NCBI RefSeq assembly: GCF_000283155.1 | Contig: NW_004454180.1 | Span: forward strand, 24,042,595-24,106,594 | Source: Ceratotherium simum simum | Lineage: Eukaryota > Chordata > Mammalia > Perissodactyla > Rhinocerotidae | Reading direction: 5' to 3' | Length of the DNA: 64,000 nucleotides | Shown here: in pieces, positions 34,641 to 46,900 of the stretch | Layout: every line of letters begins with the position of its first letter | Numbering within the stretch: the stretch's first letter is position 1 | Notes under the pieces: generated by a model | What the model was told of the DNA's origin: nothing | Databases searched by the model: none | The model's input: only the letters and a program-made list of their open reading frames with translations | Made by a program: the position numbers and the translations under genes

Positions 34641-35599
34641 AAAACTTCCTAGTCCCTTCCCATGTTATCTATTCTCATGACTGTGTCTGTTTCCATGGCA
34701 TACCATGATGTCTATGATTTCTTGATCATTGGTTGCTGATTCCAAGTCTCTGAGCATGAACTCAGCCCCCAGTTATAACATTGTTGATATGAAGAGAGCA
34801 CAGTCCACTGTACAAGAGTTCTCATGCTAGAGTTCAGGACAAGGATTGAGAGTCAAAGGAAGCGTATTTCCTCAGGGGTTAATAGAATTCGTGAGCATCA
34901 CTCTTCCCACAGCAAAACGGAACACAAAAATCAATGTTGTTTACTTAGGGTTAAAATGCAAACTCCTTACTATTAACAGTCCTCCAGCTGTAAAGATAGC
35001 AAAGCTCCTCAAAGGCAGGAGAATCTGCTCAATTCTAGCCCCAGACCTCTTACTTGATCTTAGACAATTTCTTTCTTAAAGCTGGATTAATCAATGAAAA
35101 TAAAAATATATATATATTTTCCTTCAGATTTACATTGAAAGTACTCTATTAGTTTTGAGATCAGCATCAAAGAGAAGAGTTATGACAGAACCCCTGAACC
35201 TAAGGCAAACACCAGCCTATGACCATCAGGAGGGAATCTACATGCCCCTGGGATAGTGGCTATATATCCTCCTTTGCCTGTAGAGTCCATGTTTCTCACC
35301 TGTTGCCCAGCGTTATCACGAGTAGTGCCCCTACCCTTTCACAGAAGTGTCCCAGTTTGGGTGGTATATTCTCCATTCACTAGACCTATACGAAACCTAG
35401 ATGACCAGAGAGGACACAAATGTACCTGCCTCCCACCTTGCCACGCTGAGAACAGCAATATTAATTCAACAATAAGACCTTGGTAAAGCTAAGGCCAATA
35501 AATTACATAACAAATGCTGCTTATGTAACATAAAATATGTTGAGAGAGAGCAGTTCTTTGTTTCTCTGCTATGGCAGATCTACATTTTTGCAAAGATGG
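34641..35599. other. Intronic sequence with nothing recognised
   Basis: A short TA tract at about 35106-35116. Open frames at 34846-35079 and 35256-35486 have no domain. No repeat family recognised. Confidence 0.45.
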
Positions 35600-35790
35600 A
35601 CAGAGGAAGCACAGCTAGGCTGTGGAGTCAATGGGAGACATGCGTTAGAACTCTACCCTGCCATCTACCACGTGGATGGCCTTGATCTAGCTGCTCAGCT
35701 GTCCCTAAGCCTCAACTGCATATTCTTTTCTATGCTGCATATTCTAAGGGGATAGGAATAATACCGCCTACCACTCAGGGTTGTCTTTAC
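35600..35790 (+). repeat. MIR SINE fragment
   Basis: Diverged sense MIR: GACATGCGTTAGAACTCTAC, CTGTCCCTAAGCCTCAACTG, ATAATACCGCCTACCACTCA. Confidence 0.55.
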
Positions 35791-35799
35791 TAGAGTAAC

Positions 35800-36030
35800 T
35801 AGCGCTTTAGAGCCAGAAAGTCCTTAGTTTAAATCCCACTTTTACTACCTTTTTGCTGCATGACCTTGTACGAGTAAATTTAACCCAGCAACTCAGTTTC
35901 CCCCTCTATAAAAAGTGGTAACAAGAACAGTTCCTATTTCAGAGGAGCTTGTTTCTAGGACTGAATAATATAATGCATATAAGGGGAAGATACTTAAGGT
36001 CTATAAATAATTTGCACCAGAAATTGTTAG
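35800..36030 (+). repeat. MIR SINE
   Basis: Sense MIR directly after the previous one: TTAGAGCCAGAAAGTCCTTA, TTTTGCTGCATGACCTTGTA, ACTCAGTTTCCCCCTCTATA. Confidence 0.75.
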
Positions 36031-36510
36031 TTAATATTACCTTTTTTCTGGCCACCCATTATTAGGTACTAATAGGCCTCGTTTAAATCACAGTTTTCTT
36101 ATCTGAAAACCAAACTAAGATTTCACCTGGTTTTAAGGACTCAAGTAAAGTTTTCATATAAACATAACCTATGAATTATACTCACACAGTGACGGAATTA
36201 AAACCTCAAATGACATTATTTTCCATAAAATGAAGTTAGAATTTGTAGAATTCATTTCTTTATGTAGGCCATTTTATACTCTCTCTGAGCTTTTTCACAC
36301 TTTATGATTTTTCACCTTCATTTTTAGTCGTTAAAAGCTGTTTGCTGAGCCATTCATTGGTTTTCTTTCCATTAATTTATCCAGATAAGGATAATTAGCA
36401 TGTATATTGCATGAAGGTAAACAAAATATTTAATATAATGTGATTCCCTATGATTCGGAAATGTTTACCAAAATACAAATAAACTGGCAAATATATATAA
36501 GCTTCCCTAG

Positions 36511-36512
36511 TA

Positions 36513-36548
<36 letters not shown>

Positions 36549-36670
36549 CTATGTATATATAATGTGTGTGTGTATATATCTATAGTGTGTGTATGTACAT
36601 ATATATACATATATATGTGTATCATATACATGTGTGTATATATATATGTATATGTATATATATGTGTGTG

Positions 36671-36716
<46 letters not shown>

Positions 36717-36720
36717 CACA
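36511..36720. repeat. Compound TG/TA microsatellite
   Basis: About 210 bases of alternating purine-pyrimidine DNA: (TG) blocks at 36511-36530 and about 36681-36702, with (TA) blocks and interruptions between them. A smaller CA/TG tract lies at 36752-36782. Long open frames on both strands are repeats of His-Thr or Tyr-Ile/Val-Cys type and are not genes. Confidence 0.95.
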
Positions 36721-36782
36721 ATCTCCAAGGAGACACATAGGTACCAACTCAAACTCACACACACGCACGTGTACATGTATAA

Positions 36783-37419
36783 ATAAATTAAAGTTCTCAG
36801 CCCAAGGTACATATTTTCAACCGAAAGAAATAAACCAATAAATCAATTAAGATGTGACTTCTCTGTTCCCTTATTAGAAATAACTCAAATGAAAGACAGA
36901 AGAATATTCATTAATACTGTATCTGTAGCGATTGATGCCAAGCAATAAGATGAAAAGGGATGCCCAAAACTGCACTGAGACGAGAGAGTGTCAGAGGCGG
37001 AAGATGGGATTGATAGCATGTTGAGAGTGTAGACAGAGGGCTTGAGTGCAAGTCCCCTTTCCAGCATCTGTTAGATATTTGACTCTAAGAAATTATCTTT
37101 TCTGTCTGATTGCTCCTACAGAATTCTGACAAATGAAATATCAGAAGTGAAAAGCCCGTTGCATAAGTCTTTAATGTATTTCCCAAAGGGTGGGATGCAT
37201 TCCAGTGTGGTACTCTGATTTTAGGAGGTACAAAATATTTAGTAACCCTGAATTAATGAGGATGAAGTTATTCTCTTTTAACTTTACTGTCAATCCTCTG
37301 ATTACAACAAGGGGAAAGACTCAGTTATAGCACCTCTCTCACCCTGGCCATTTTCCCAAATGTTGATTATAATGTGATTCCAGTTTGGTAAAATGATATT
37401 AATATCATTAATTTGTTTA
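36783..37419. other. Intronic sequence with nothing recognised
   Basis: No gene or repeat family recognised. Confidence 0.45.
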
Positions 37420-37550
37420 CTGGACAGAGTTTCCCTGCTAGACTATTAATTGTTTGAGAACAGAACTGCATATACTCATCTCTATGTCCCCAGCTCTGCC
37501 TCGCACATAGACGGTACCTAGTATGTGTTAGTATTGAGTTGAATATACTT
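37420..37550 (+). repeat. L2 LINE 3' end
   Basis: Sense L2 terminus: GACTATTAATTGTTTGAGAA, CTCTATGTCCCCAGCTCTGC, CTCGCACATAGACGGTACCT. Confidence 0.7.
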
Positions 37551-38139
37551 TCTTCTTTGATAGTTTCCCACTCTTTTTTGGAGGGAATTCAAGCAATTAT
37601 TTGACAGACATTAGTTGCTAAAATAAGGAAAAGTCCCTAAATATCTACTAAAGTTAGAGGAAATATCTGTGACAAATGTCTTGGGATATAAAAATTACAT
37701 GCTTTTGCTTAACTTTTTTGCTGTATAGCTTTAAAAAAAAAAGCTGCATTTGCCTTCATTTTCTCATCTAGAAAGTAGCTAGAAAAATGATAAAATTCCT
37801 ATCACCTAGGAATCTAATGATCAGTGAGTATGAATTAAGAATAGGCACATAAATGGGAATTTTAGATGCAATTCTCTCTCTGGCAAAGATGGTTACATCA
37901 ATAAGTACCAAAGTTGAACCTCAGTGTGGCAAGATAGAATTGTGTTTGTTTCTCTAATGTGTAAAAAAAAAAACCCATCTGAATGCAAAGTTGAATCAGT
38001 GATATTGTAGATAGATGATAGATAAACTAGTTTTCCAGATGGCTAAATCCTTTCTGGAATAACTTATAAATAAACAAATAGAAGCTTAAGTATATCCATA
38101 CATACTAGATTAATACTTAATATCAATTTATATTTATTT
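37551..38139. other. Intronic sequence with nothing recognised
   Basis: No gene or repeat family recognised. Two A-runs (about 37733 and 37964). Confidence 0.45.
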
Positions 38140-38500
38140 TGGCAGAGAATGGCTAGCCACTTGCCAAACCTACCTTCTCTTCCTCATAGGCATGTAGCTA
38201 AACTACGTTTCCCAGCCTCCCATGCAGTTAGGTGTACCCACATGACTGAGTTATGGCTCATGAAATATGAGCAGAAATTATGAATGCTATTGTCAGGTCT
38301 GGTTCATGAAAACCTCTTACCCATAATCCTCTTTGTCTTTCTCCATATGGAATGGGAGGGACTTCAATTATCTAGAAAAGTGTAGAGCCACAAAATATAT
38401 AGGCATAAGTTCCTCAGTGTTTTCATGGAGCAGAACTAGTAAACTACTGGTTTAAGCCACTGAGATTTCAGGGTTTATCTGTTACAAAAGCTGGGAGAAA
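38140..38500 (+). repeat. Old LTR-like interspersed repeat (MaLR-like 3' end)
   Basis: Words common in old mammalian repeats: AACTACGTTTCCCAGCCTCC, CATGCAGTTAGGTGTACCCA, ACATGACTGAGTTATGGCTC, and an LTR-style end CTGGTTTAAGCCACTGAGAT … TCTGTTACA. The exact family is not assigned. Confidence 0.45.
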
Positions 38501-39184
38501 TTTATACTTGTTTATTTCCAGAGTGGTTCAGATGGGATTTAAGACAGCTATCTTGTTTGAACAGCTTTAAACAAGAAAGAAGCTAAAATGTCTAGTTGCC
38601 TTCAGCACCAACTAATTAAAACCAGCTAATCTCCAGAGAGATTCTCCTTCATTCATGAATACCCACACTTCAAAGAGTCCAGTTTTTCATAAAACAATAG
38701 ATAAAATTCAAGAATCTGAAGGGGAAACTACTTAACAGAATTCTCCTCCATTAGATCTTATTTTCCCGAGTAAAATTTAATAATCTTATGAAAGAGAAGT
38801 AGTGGTCCTAGGTGGTCACACATGTGATAGAGATTGGCCTGAGTGGATCTTGAGGAGTGAGCAATTACCACAGAAAGGCAGCCAACATTTTTTTGACTTC
38901 AAAGTGAGGCACATATTACATAGCTTTTCTGACTCTGTCTTCAGAGGAGTTTGAGCAACTTATTAGTAAGAATTTTTGCCCAGGGTTCTGGTTACCTCAG
39001 TTTTCTCATTTGTAATATAAGATACTTAGCAGACCTTAATATCTACCTTAATAGACCAATCCAGGGCCTCTAGCTTGCCTACCCTGGAGGTGATGATTTA
39101 CATCCGGAAAGGTTTTACTCCCTTCCATTGAGAGTTTATATGTCTAAGAGACATCATTTGCAATATTTCCCTTTCTCTAAAGAA
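38501..39184. other. Intronic sequence with nothing recognised
   Basis: No gene or repeat family recognised. Confidence 0.45.
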
Positions 39185-39375
39185 GAATAATAATAATAGC
39201 TAGCATGTATGGAGCTCTGACTTTATATACACAATCACATTTATTCTCACAATAACCCAGTGGGATAGTTACTATTATTCCCACTTTAGATGTAAGAAAA
39301 CTGAGAATGCGAGGGTTAACATATAAACACACTTTTATTCTTGCATATCTATGCTCTTAGCCATTACCTTATACT
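39185..39375 (-). repeat. MIR SINE, antisense
   Basis: Antisense MIR: TAATAATAGCTAGCATGTAT, CTCACAATAACCCAGTGGGA, TTATTCCCACTTTAGATGTA, AGAAAACTGAGAATGCGAGG. Confidence 0.75.
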
Positions 39376-39944
39376 ACCTTACAGATGTGGAGCACTACAT
39401 ATTGCATTGTGAGGCCAACTACCATTTAATAATATTAATTTCAAAGAGGCATAGCTCAAAGTTAGACAAAAACCACTTTCATCTTCCAAAGGTTTAAGTA
39501 GAATAGGCATATTCTGTATGTCCAAGTATTTCTATGTAGGCCAAAAGGAGACTCAGAACTGTAGGAGAAGAGCAAATAATTTACATTTCAAAGAGATCAA
39601 AATAAACACAAAAACATAGGGCTCTCCACTTTCAGGAAAGATTAAACAGAAACTATTAATTAATGACTTAGGACAAGCTTTTCTAATTGTTTACTAGTCA
39701 CTTGAATACAAAATGAACTCATGTTTGAAACAGATACAGTCCAGTAGAAAGCTGATTCAGAACCACAAAAAAAGATATCAAAGGATAGCCCATAGGGAAG
39801 ATGAGGAAATTTTTTGTTTTTTCTCTATTTTTAAAAGGAAGCATTACTATAATAAAATCTGGGTTTTTTTGTAAGCGTTATAGTTGCTATCTATTTGAGA
39901 TGAGTTGTATTTAGTGATAATGTATGAGAAAGGATGGAAGAAGT

Positions 39945-40055
39945 ACAGGGAAAAGGTTAAGAACTCTGCCTTTAAAGTCAAAAAATCCTGCATAGAAATA
40001 TTGGCTCCATTACTAACTAGGGCTATAGAACCTTAGGCAAATGATTCAACAAGCA
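39945..40055 (+). repeat. MIR SINE fragment
   Basis: Sense MIR: AACTCTGCCTTTAAAGTCAA, ATTGGCTCCATTACTAACTA, ACCTTAGGCAAATGATTCAA. Confidence 0.6.
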
Positions 40056-42024
40056 AGAAGGGTGCTTCCCCCATCTGAAGTCAAGAGATAAGTGCTTCAA
40101 TAGGATTTGTGCAATCCTTCATAGTCTTCCACCATAGCTAAGGGCACATTATGACTTCTGTCTGACTTCTTCCTGGGAAATCTCGAGAACAAATATTAGA
40201 CTAGATAGTCTCTTTGGGGGCAGAGTAAAGGAAGTTGCTGCTGTATTGGGATTGTTCTACATTGACAGGGTTTTTCTGGGCAAATGAGTTTTCCCCATGC
40301 CAAATGAGGGCAACATGCGTGAGAGAGCCAGTACGAGGGTTGTTTTAGGTCCTTTCAATAATGCCACCTGGGAGGGTACTGGGGCCTCAGCCAATACTAG
40401 TTACAGGTGAATGTTCCTAGGGACTGTGGAATGACTACTCAACAAATCAGAGTAGAGATTTACTATCCAGATCAAGGGAACTACCAATGAGATATCCCTT
40501 GATTGTGGGTCCCAAAGAGCTCTGGAGATTGCCACACAAAAGGAATCATTTTTAAAATCTGCCAGTCCTGAACAATACTAAGTTATCTATGACAGTTCCA
40601 GTTAAATAAGATCTTCCCTGGTTTCCTTACCTCTCCTGAGTAAATTATAAAAGGACAATAGAGGAAAAAAATTGAGATGCTCTCTGACTACATTCATGAG
40701 TCCTGCTTGTTCAATTTTCTACTTGTATGACCATTTTATATCAATTTCATTGTGTGAAATCATATTAACAGCTAATTTTCATACAAATAGAATCTCTTAT
40801 TATGTATATAGGCTTCAAACCAAATGATCATTCCAAGCATCTAACAGTCTCTAAACAAATAACTAGAGATCAAAATGTTATCTTCAGTTATTACAGAATT
40901 GGTAATTTGCATATGCTTAATTGAGATGTATCTACAATGGTGGGTAACTGTTTACCTACCTGCATGAGCCACTGAGTAATTTTATCATTACATTTGTAAT
41001 TTTTGTTTAAAAATATTATCTTAAAATATAAAACACATTGGATGCTCTCCAAATCTGGCTGTCATGTTGGGTTTGCATTTCCCCTTGAATGTTCTTGAAG
41101 TTGAGCCTTAATATTGAAAGTTCCCACTTCCTCCTTATCAGAAATGAATAGAGAGAAAAAGGTAAAAATACAAGGCTTTGGAGGGTAATTGGAGATCACG
41201 TAGAAGGATAAATTTTATTCTATAGAAAGACAATCCAAATCCAATGTTTCCTGCCAGGTTGGGGACTCAGGGGTTCAATCTCAAGTTTACTTGGGTACTT
41301 TAAAGAATTTAGGTAACCCTGGTGAGTTTCAAGACTTGCTCACACTAAAATTGATTTCTCTTAGTTTTCAAATGTTTTACACAACTTTCACAACTCCTCA
41401 GTATCTGATTTTGGCACAGACCAGTATTTCTAAATTTACAGTTTTAGATACCTAGAAGTTACAACCGCAGATGTATTTTGGACAACTTTATTCATTAAAT
41501 CCTTTACTTTCTTTTCTTTCCCACCTCACCTCTCTCATCACCCACCTCTCTCCATTTGGGAAATAGCTTTACTGAAAAAGAAACCAAAAGAATCACCCTA
41601 TCATTAGCTAGTGTGAAGGTTTAAAGAGATTTCTGTGCTATCCATTTATTGTTTTGTGCCCTTGTTCATTGCCAGTCAGAGAACTAAATTAATCACAGAA
41701 TTCCCAGGCTAAGCAATTTATCATTACCTTATCATCCATCAAAGCAGCCGCTTCTCTTCTAAACTTTCTTTTTGAACAACATACAGCAACCATCATCTCT
41801 TTCCTTTCTTACTTGTATTTTTAAAAATGATGGCTTTCTGAGACTCTCCATTTCTCTGTCTCCATTCTACCAATCTCTCTATTTCTCCTTATCACTGTAT
41901 CATCTGTTTGAGGACCTCCTTCTCCAGTATTCTATTCTGTCCTCAGAGGAAATCCTTCTTTCTTTGGCATGCTTTCTGTCCTGTTGGATACTGTTTCAAC
42001 AAACCAAAGTATTAGCCCATAAAA
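40056..42024. other. Intronic sequence with nothing recognised
   Basis: About 2 kb with no gene or repeat family recognised. The 100-codon frame at 41772-42074 is pyrimidine-rich, has no domain and is rejected. Confidence 0.45.
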
Positions 42025-42220
42025 ATTATAATAACGACAGCCATTATTATGTGCTAAGTATCTTATATACATGACCTTTAATCCTCACATTTCTTCTGCT
42101 TTATTATCACAAATTAACAGAGGAGATGATGAGAATCATAGAAGTTAATCAGCCTACCCACGTCCCACAGCTAACAAATGTCAAACTCAGAATTGGAGCC
42201 AGGTATTTCTGAGTCCAAAT
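42025..42220 (-). repeat. MIR SINE, antisense
   Basis: Antisense MIR: CAGCCATTATTATGTGCTAA, GACCTTTAATCCTCACATTT, GTCCCACAGCTAACAAATGT, CAGAATTGGAGCCAGG. Confidence 0.75.
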
Positions 42221-43439
42221 TTTTGCTATTTCTATTCTTCCACATTGCTTCTTTAAGTCCACGTCCGGATGTTTTTGTTTGTGTTTCCTACACTAATAGA
42301 ATGAGCTGTAAAATAAATACCCAGCACACAAAAAGCATAAGTATGAAAATATCCAACTTCACACACTAAGTTTAAAAAGATAGTAATCATTGTGCCTAAA
42401 AATCCCTTTGATCAGAATTAATGGAAAGGCCCTAGTCAGCTCCCTACAGGTTTTAGTTTCTCGCTTTATTCTTAATGAAACGAAGTTCATCTTGTCAAAC
42501 CTTGGTTACAGTAGGACATTACAAGAAAGCTTTGATTGCAAAACTTCTGCTAACAGTGAAAGCTAACTGGAGTCAGCAGCGTGCCCTTCTAGACTAAAAC
42601 TGAGAGATATTTGTGACGAGAATAATAAAGCACAACCTTCCTACACAATTTCCAAACTACATCAAAGAACTACGATGAGAAATGGCCCCAAATTAACTAC
42701 TTCTGCCTAGCTGAAAGACAGTAGTAGAATGGGAGAAGTATTCCAGATCTGAAGGAAGCTTGTCGGCTGCCTGCTTGCTGAGGGCTTATCCATCCTTCTT
42801 TGTGATGGTCCTTCACTTTGACTGGAAGGAAAGTAACCAATTTTTAAGAAAAAAAAATACTAGATACTATCTACATTAGTTGAGCTCCTTTCTGGTTAAG
42901 CTGCAGCCATGATTGAATTAGGTGCTGTCATTTCCAGGTTAGACACACTCAGAGCCAGATTAAGGGATCTAAGCAATAAAATAACTTTTCCCTAAACCAT
43001 TACTGAAATAAATCAGAAATAGGATGTCAGTTATCTCCTTATCTAATTGGTGATATGTAGATTGAACAAACTCCGCCAGAGAAGACTGTACTTCCCAGTG
43101 GAATTTATAAAACACAATAACTCACTCTTTACCATCAATTCAAAATAAACTCAAAAGTATGGAGTGTGTAATAAAACTTTTAGTTTGAACATAAAGAGTC
43201 ACATAATTGTAGAAAATACATTTTCCCTGCCCTACCAAAGAAATACTAAAAAGTACTTGAAAAATATTATTTCCAAGGGGTAGAAAGGGGTAGAAAATCA
43301 TTAATCTGCCCAGGGAACCCACATACCTTGGCCCAGTGATGGACACATTTGAGGGAACCAAGAATTCCTCATCCTGTTACTGCTCTTAAGCTTGTCAGCT
43401 CAGTGAATGACACCAGGTCCCATCCATTAACAAAGGGCT
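42221..43439. other. Intronic sequence with nothing recognised
   Basis: No gene or repeat family recognised. Confidence 0.45.
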
Positions 43440-43955
43440 GGGAATCATCTGTGCCTCTTCTCCTATGCCCCTCACAACCCATCCATAACTATTGCATTTC
43501 TATTCTGCTTCAAAATACTTCTTGAATTTATTTATCCAAGCCTACACCTATGACCCTGATGGTGACCACTTTTTTTCTGGCTTGAATTAATGCAACAGCT
43601 TCCTGAGTTTCCAGCTTCAAGTTTTTCCCTCCTGTAAATCTATTTTTCGTGCTGCAGTCAGATTAATCTTCCCCAAATGTAAATCGGATAGTATCACTCT
43701 TTTGCATAAAACACTTTAATAGCTTGCCATTGCCCTCAGGATAAAGTGCAAACAGCTTATCACAGTTTACAAGATCCTGGTAAATCATTCCCCAAATTAC
43801 CTCTTCAGCCTCTTCTCTTTCCATTTCTCTGCTGTTTTTGCTCTAACCTCTCTAGACTACATTAATTCCCCAATCACTGAGAGTTCTCCATTGTTTCCAC
43901 TCCTTTGCACACATTGCTCTCTTTGCCTAGAACTCTCTACACCTCTCTGCACCAA
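43440..43955 (+). repeat. Long L2 LINE fragment
   Basis: Sense L2 of about 500 bases: TGCTGCAGTCAGATTAATCT, AATAGCTTGCCATTGCCCTC, AGGATAAAGTGCAAACAGCT, TTACAAGATCCTGGTAAATC, CTCTTTGCCTAGAACTCTCT. It ends at a G-rich run (43961-43975). Confidence 0.85.
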
Positions 43956-43989
43956 GGATTGGGGGGGGAGGGGGTTGTAAATGGAACTA

Positions 43990-45620
43990 TACTGCGGCAA
44001 GCCTACTATAGATTTTATCTGAAGCAATTTGATAATAACTAAATAGACTGTGATAAATTAAAGATGTATACTGTAATCTCTAGAACAACAAATAAAAATG
44101 TCAATAAATATATATAGAAAGTCAAAAGAAGAAATTGCAATACTAAAAACTAATTGATTAAAACAGAATAAGACAAGAAAGGAACAAAAAAATTCAAGCA
44201 ACAAATAACAAAATGGCATCCCTAAGTGCAATCATATTAGTAATTATATGTGGTTTAAAAGGACAAAGCAATCTAACAAAAGGCAGATTGCAGAGATCAT
44301 CAGACTGAATCAAAAGCAAGAACTAGCCACAGGCCGTCTATAAGAGAAGCTCTTTACAAAGACACAAATATGTTGAAAGTAAAAGGATGGAAATACCATG
44401 AAAACCTTAAGTTTAAAAAAACTAGAGTGGCTATGTTAATCATTCAAAATGACTTGAAGACAAGGAATATTACTAGAGACAAAGATGGACTATTTCTAAT
44501 AATAAAAGGTGAACCCAAAATAAAGAGTCAAAATGAGAGGCAGAGAGGCATTTATTTTGGAATCAAAGCATTGCAATTGGAGGTCACAGATTCAGGTAGC
44601 AACCCGAATAGCATCCCACTAGGGAGAAAGGGGCAGGGGCTTTTAAAGGTAAAAGAGGGAGGTTTGCATTACAAAGAATGTTAATGGGAATTGTCCGCAG
44701 AAAGCTAATCTCGGGTAAACGTAATGGATTGTTAAAACTGTAGCTAGAGGGAGGCAAAAGTCCTTCGCTGTGATGAGCTGCAGGTTCCTTGCAGCGTTAT
44801 TCAGTTCAAAAGTTCACGTTCTACCCGATGAGAACGTGCATAAGACCCATTTCCTTAATGGCTTCCAGCTCCATTTTAAAGCTCTTAGACATAAGTGACC
44901 TGTTTTGTTTCATGTTTCACAAGATCAATACATCAGAAATTGAACATGCACTTAATATCAGAGCTTCAAAATACATGAAACAAAAATCTATAACACTTAG
45001 GGATATATAGACAAATTTACATTCATAGCTGGAGATTTTAACAGACATCTCTCAGTAATTGACAGAATAACTTTGAAAATAACTAAGATTGGAAAATCTG
45101 AATCACACAATCAACCACATTAACCTTAACGACTTTTACAGACCACTACATCCAATACCAGCAAATGCACATCTTTTTCAAGTGCGCGTGGAATAGTCAC
45201 CAAGATTGATCATATGCTGGTCCATAAAACAATGTCAGGAGATCGCAAAAGACTGAAATTTTACAGAGTCTGTTCTCTGATCACAACAGAATTATATTAG
45301 AAATAAAAAAAACAATAAGACTCTAGAAAAGACCTAAATACTTGGAAATAAGCTAACTCAATCCTAAACCATCCATGAGTCAAAAATGAAGCACACAATA
45401 AATTAGAAAATTGTTTTGACTAAATGATTATTTTTTAAATGTATATTAAAATCTGTGCAATGCGGTTAAGCAATGAATGGGGGATATTTGTAGTTTTAAA
45501 AGCTTCTATTAGAGAAGAAGAAAGGTCCAAAATCAATGTTCTAAGTTTCCACCTTAAGAAGATAAAAAAAATAAAAAGAGCAAACTGAACCCAGATGAAC
45601 CTGTACCAAACATCTACGTA
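43990..45620 (+). mobile_element. LINE-1 ORF2 endonuclease-region fragment, sense, split by an LTR
   Basis: Degenerate old L1 in two pieces, about 43990-44509 and 44922-45620. Translated pieces match the L1 ORF2 endonuclease: LKVKGWKYH and KTRNITRDKDGLF (44375-44505), then AGDFNRHLS (45027-45055), and the catalytic-type SDHN motif near 45285-45300. The right part (45480-45580) includes the following ORF2 stretch (TATTAGAGAAGAAGAAAGGT, TTCCACCTTAAGAAGATAAA). Stops and frameshifts throughout. The continuity of the two pieces shows that the LTR arrived later. Confidence 0.82.
44510..44921 (-). mobile_element. Solo LTR of an endogenous retrovirus, antisense, inside the L1
   Basis: A 412-base block interrupts the L1. 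On the minus strand it starts TGTGAAACATG (44921) and ends TTGGGTTCA (44510), the TG…CA ends of an LTR. Inside, in the right order, are a TATA-like TTTAAAAG (complement of 44640-44647) and an AATAAA (complement of 44551-44556) near the end. No gag, pol or env sequence flanks it, so it is a recombined solo LTR with no coding content. Flanks AAAGG and AGATC are not a clean target duplication. I do not recognise the family; the layout suggests a class I-type LTR. Confidence 0.7.
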
Positions 45621-45659
45621 CATTAGTTAAATTATTTTCTTATGATACATTTCTAGAAA

Positions 45660-46900
45660 AAAAAAGGATTCATAAGATCTACCCTCTTTTTGGAAGTGCT
45701 GGATATGTTTATGGCATAGATTGTCAATCTGACAGGCAAAAATAATATACCTCTGTTGTTTAATACGCATTTCTTTGCTTACTAGTGAAGTTGGTCATCT
45801 TTTTATATATTTATTAGCTGCTTTTAGTTTTTATTATATTCATTGCCTAATTTTCTATTAACATTCACCTCTTTTCCTTATTGATTGATAAGAGCTATTT
45901 ATTTAGTACTATCTTTAATCCCTTATCTATTATACAGGTCTAATATATTCTCCAGTTTAGCAATTTGCCTGTGTGTGTGTGTGTGTGTGTGTGTGTTGTT
46001 TCCTTTCTTGTTATACTATTATTTTTTAAATGCATACAATCAAATAATCATTCTTTTCTTTCATGGTTTCTAGCTTTATTCACAGAAAATGCTTCTCAAC
46101 TCTAATTATGAAATTATTGAACTTTCTTCTAGTACATAATTTTTTCTTGCATTCTAATTCTTAATTCATCTGGAACTTATTTTATTGAAACAAGTGAAGT
46201 TGATGTACAACTTTCCCCACTAAATATCTACCCAATCATTTATATTTTTCTAACTGAATTAAAATGCCACCTTTCGCATATGCTGACTTTTCAAATGTAT
46301 TTAGATATAATTCTTTACTCTCTGTTTCATTGAATGTATATTTTTGTTTCAGTATCATGCTGTTTTATTATTACAGTTTTGCAACTTATGTTTAAATATC
46401 TTGTAGGGTAAGTCTATTTTCTAATGTTTCTGATTATTCACACATTTATGTTCTTCCAAATAAACCTCAGAATTAACTTTTCAAATCCAAAAATACTATC
46501 TTTGTAATACATGTATTTATTGATAAAGACTTAATATCTTTAATAATATTGAATCTTTCTATTAAAATACGTGATATATTCCTCTTTTTAGTAAGTTCCG
46601 TTTTGTTTCCTCAGTGGGGCTGAATAGTTCATATTAGTTTTGTGTATTTCTTGTTAAGTTTATTCCAAGGAATTTGATTTTTTTTTTTTTTCAGAGATGC
46701 TGTGACTGGAATCATTTTTTACAATAATATTTTTTTTTAATTTTTATACATATAAGAAAATATTTTTATTTTGTAACATAGTTTACTTATTCTCCTATTT
46801 GTTCTAATAATTTTTTGGTTGATTTCCTTTGGTTTCAAGACAGACATTAATTTGATCTACAAACAATGATAGTTTTGCCACATGTTTTCCAACAATTTTA
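45660..46900 (-). mobile_element. LINE-1 3' region, antisense, very old
   Basis: Antisense L1 from a different insertion than the sense piece next to it. In order: ATTTCTTTGCTTACTAGTGA, AGAGCTATTTATTTAGTACT, CTTATCTATTATACAGGTCT, ATTCATCTGGAACTTATTTT, AAAATGCCACCTTTCGCATA, TTCAGTATCATGCTGTTTTA, TTGTTAAGTTTATTCCAAGG. A (GT)14 tract at 45970-45997 interrupts it. Edges are approximate. Confidence 0.7.
45970..45997. repeat. GT microsatellite
   Basis: An uninterrupted run of about 14 GT units inside the antisense L1. Confidence 0.95.

Noticed and set aside
36395..36841. Overlapping open frames of up to 113 codons on both strands
   Set aside because: They are translations of the TG/TA microsatellite (His-Thr, Tyr-Ile and Val-Cys repeats).
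44370..44684. 104-codon sense open frame
   Set aside because: The first half is degenerate L1 ORF2 and the second half is LTR; it spans a transposon junction.
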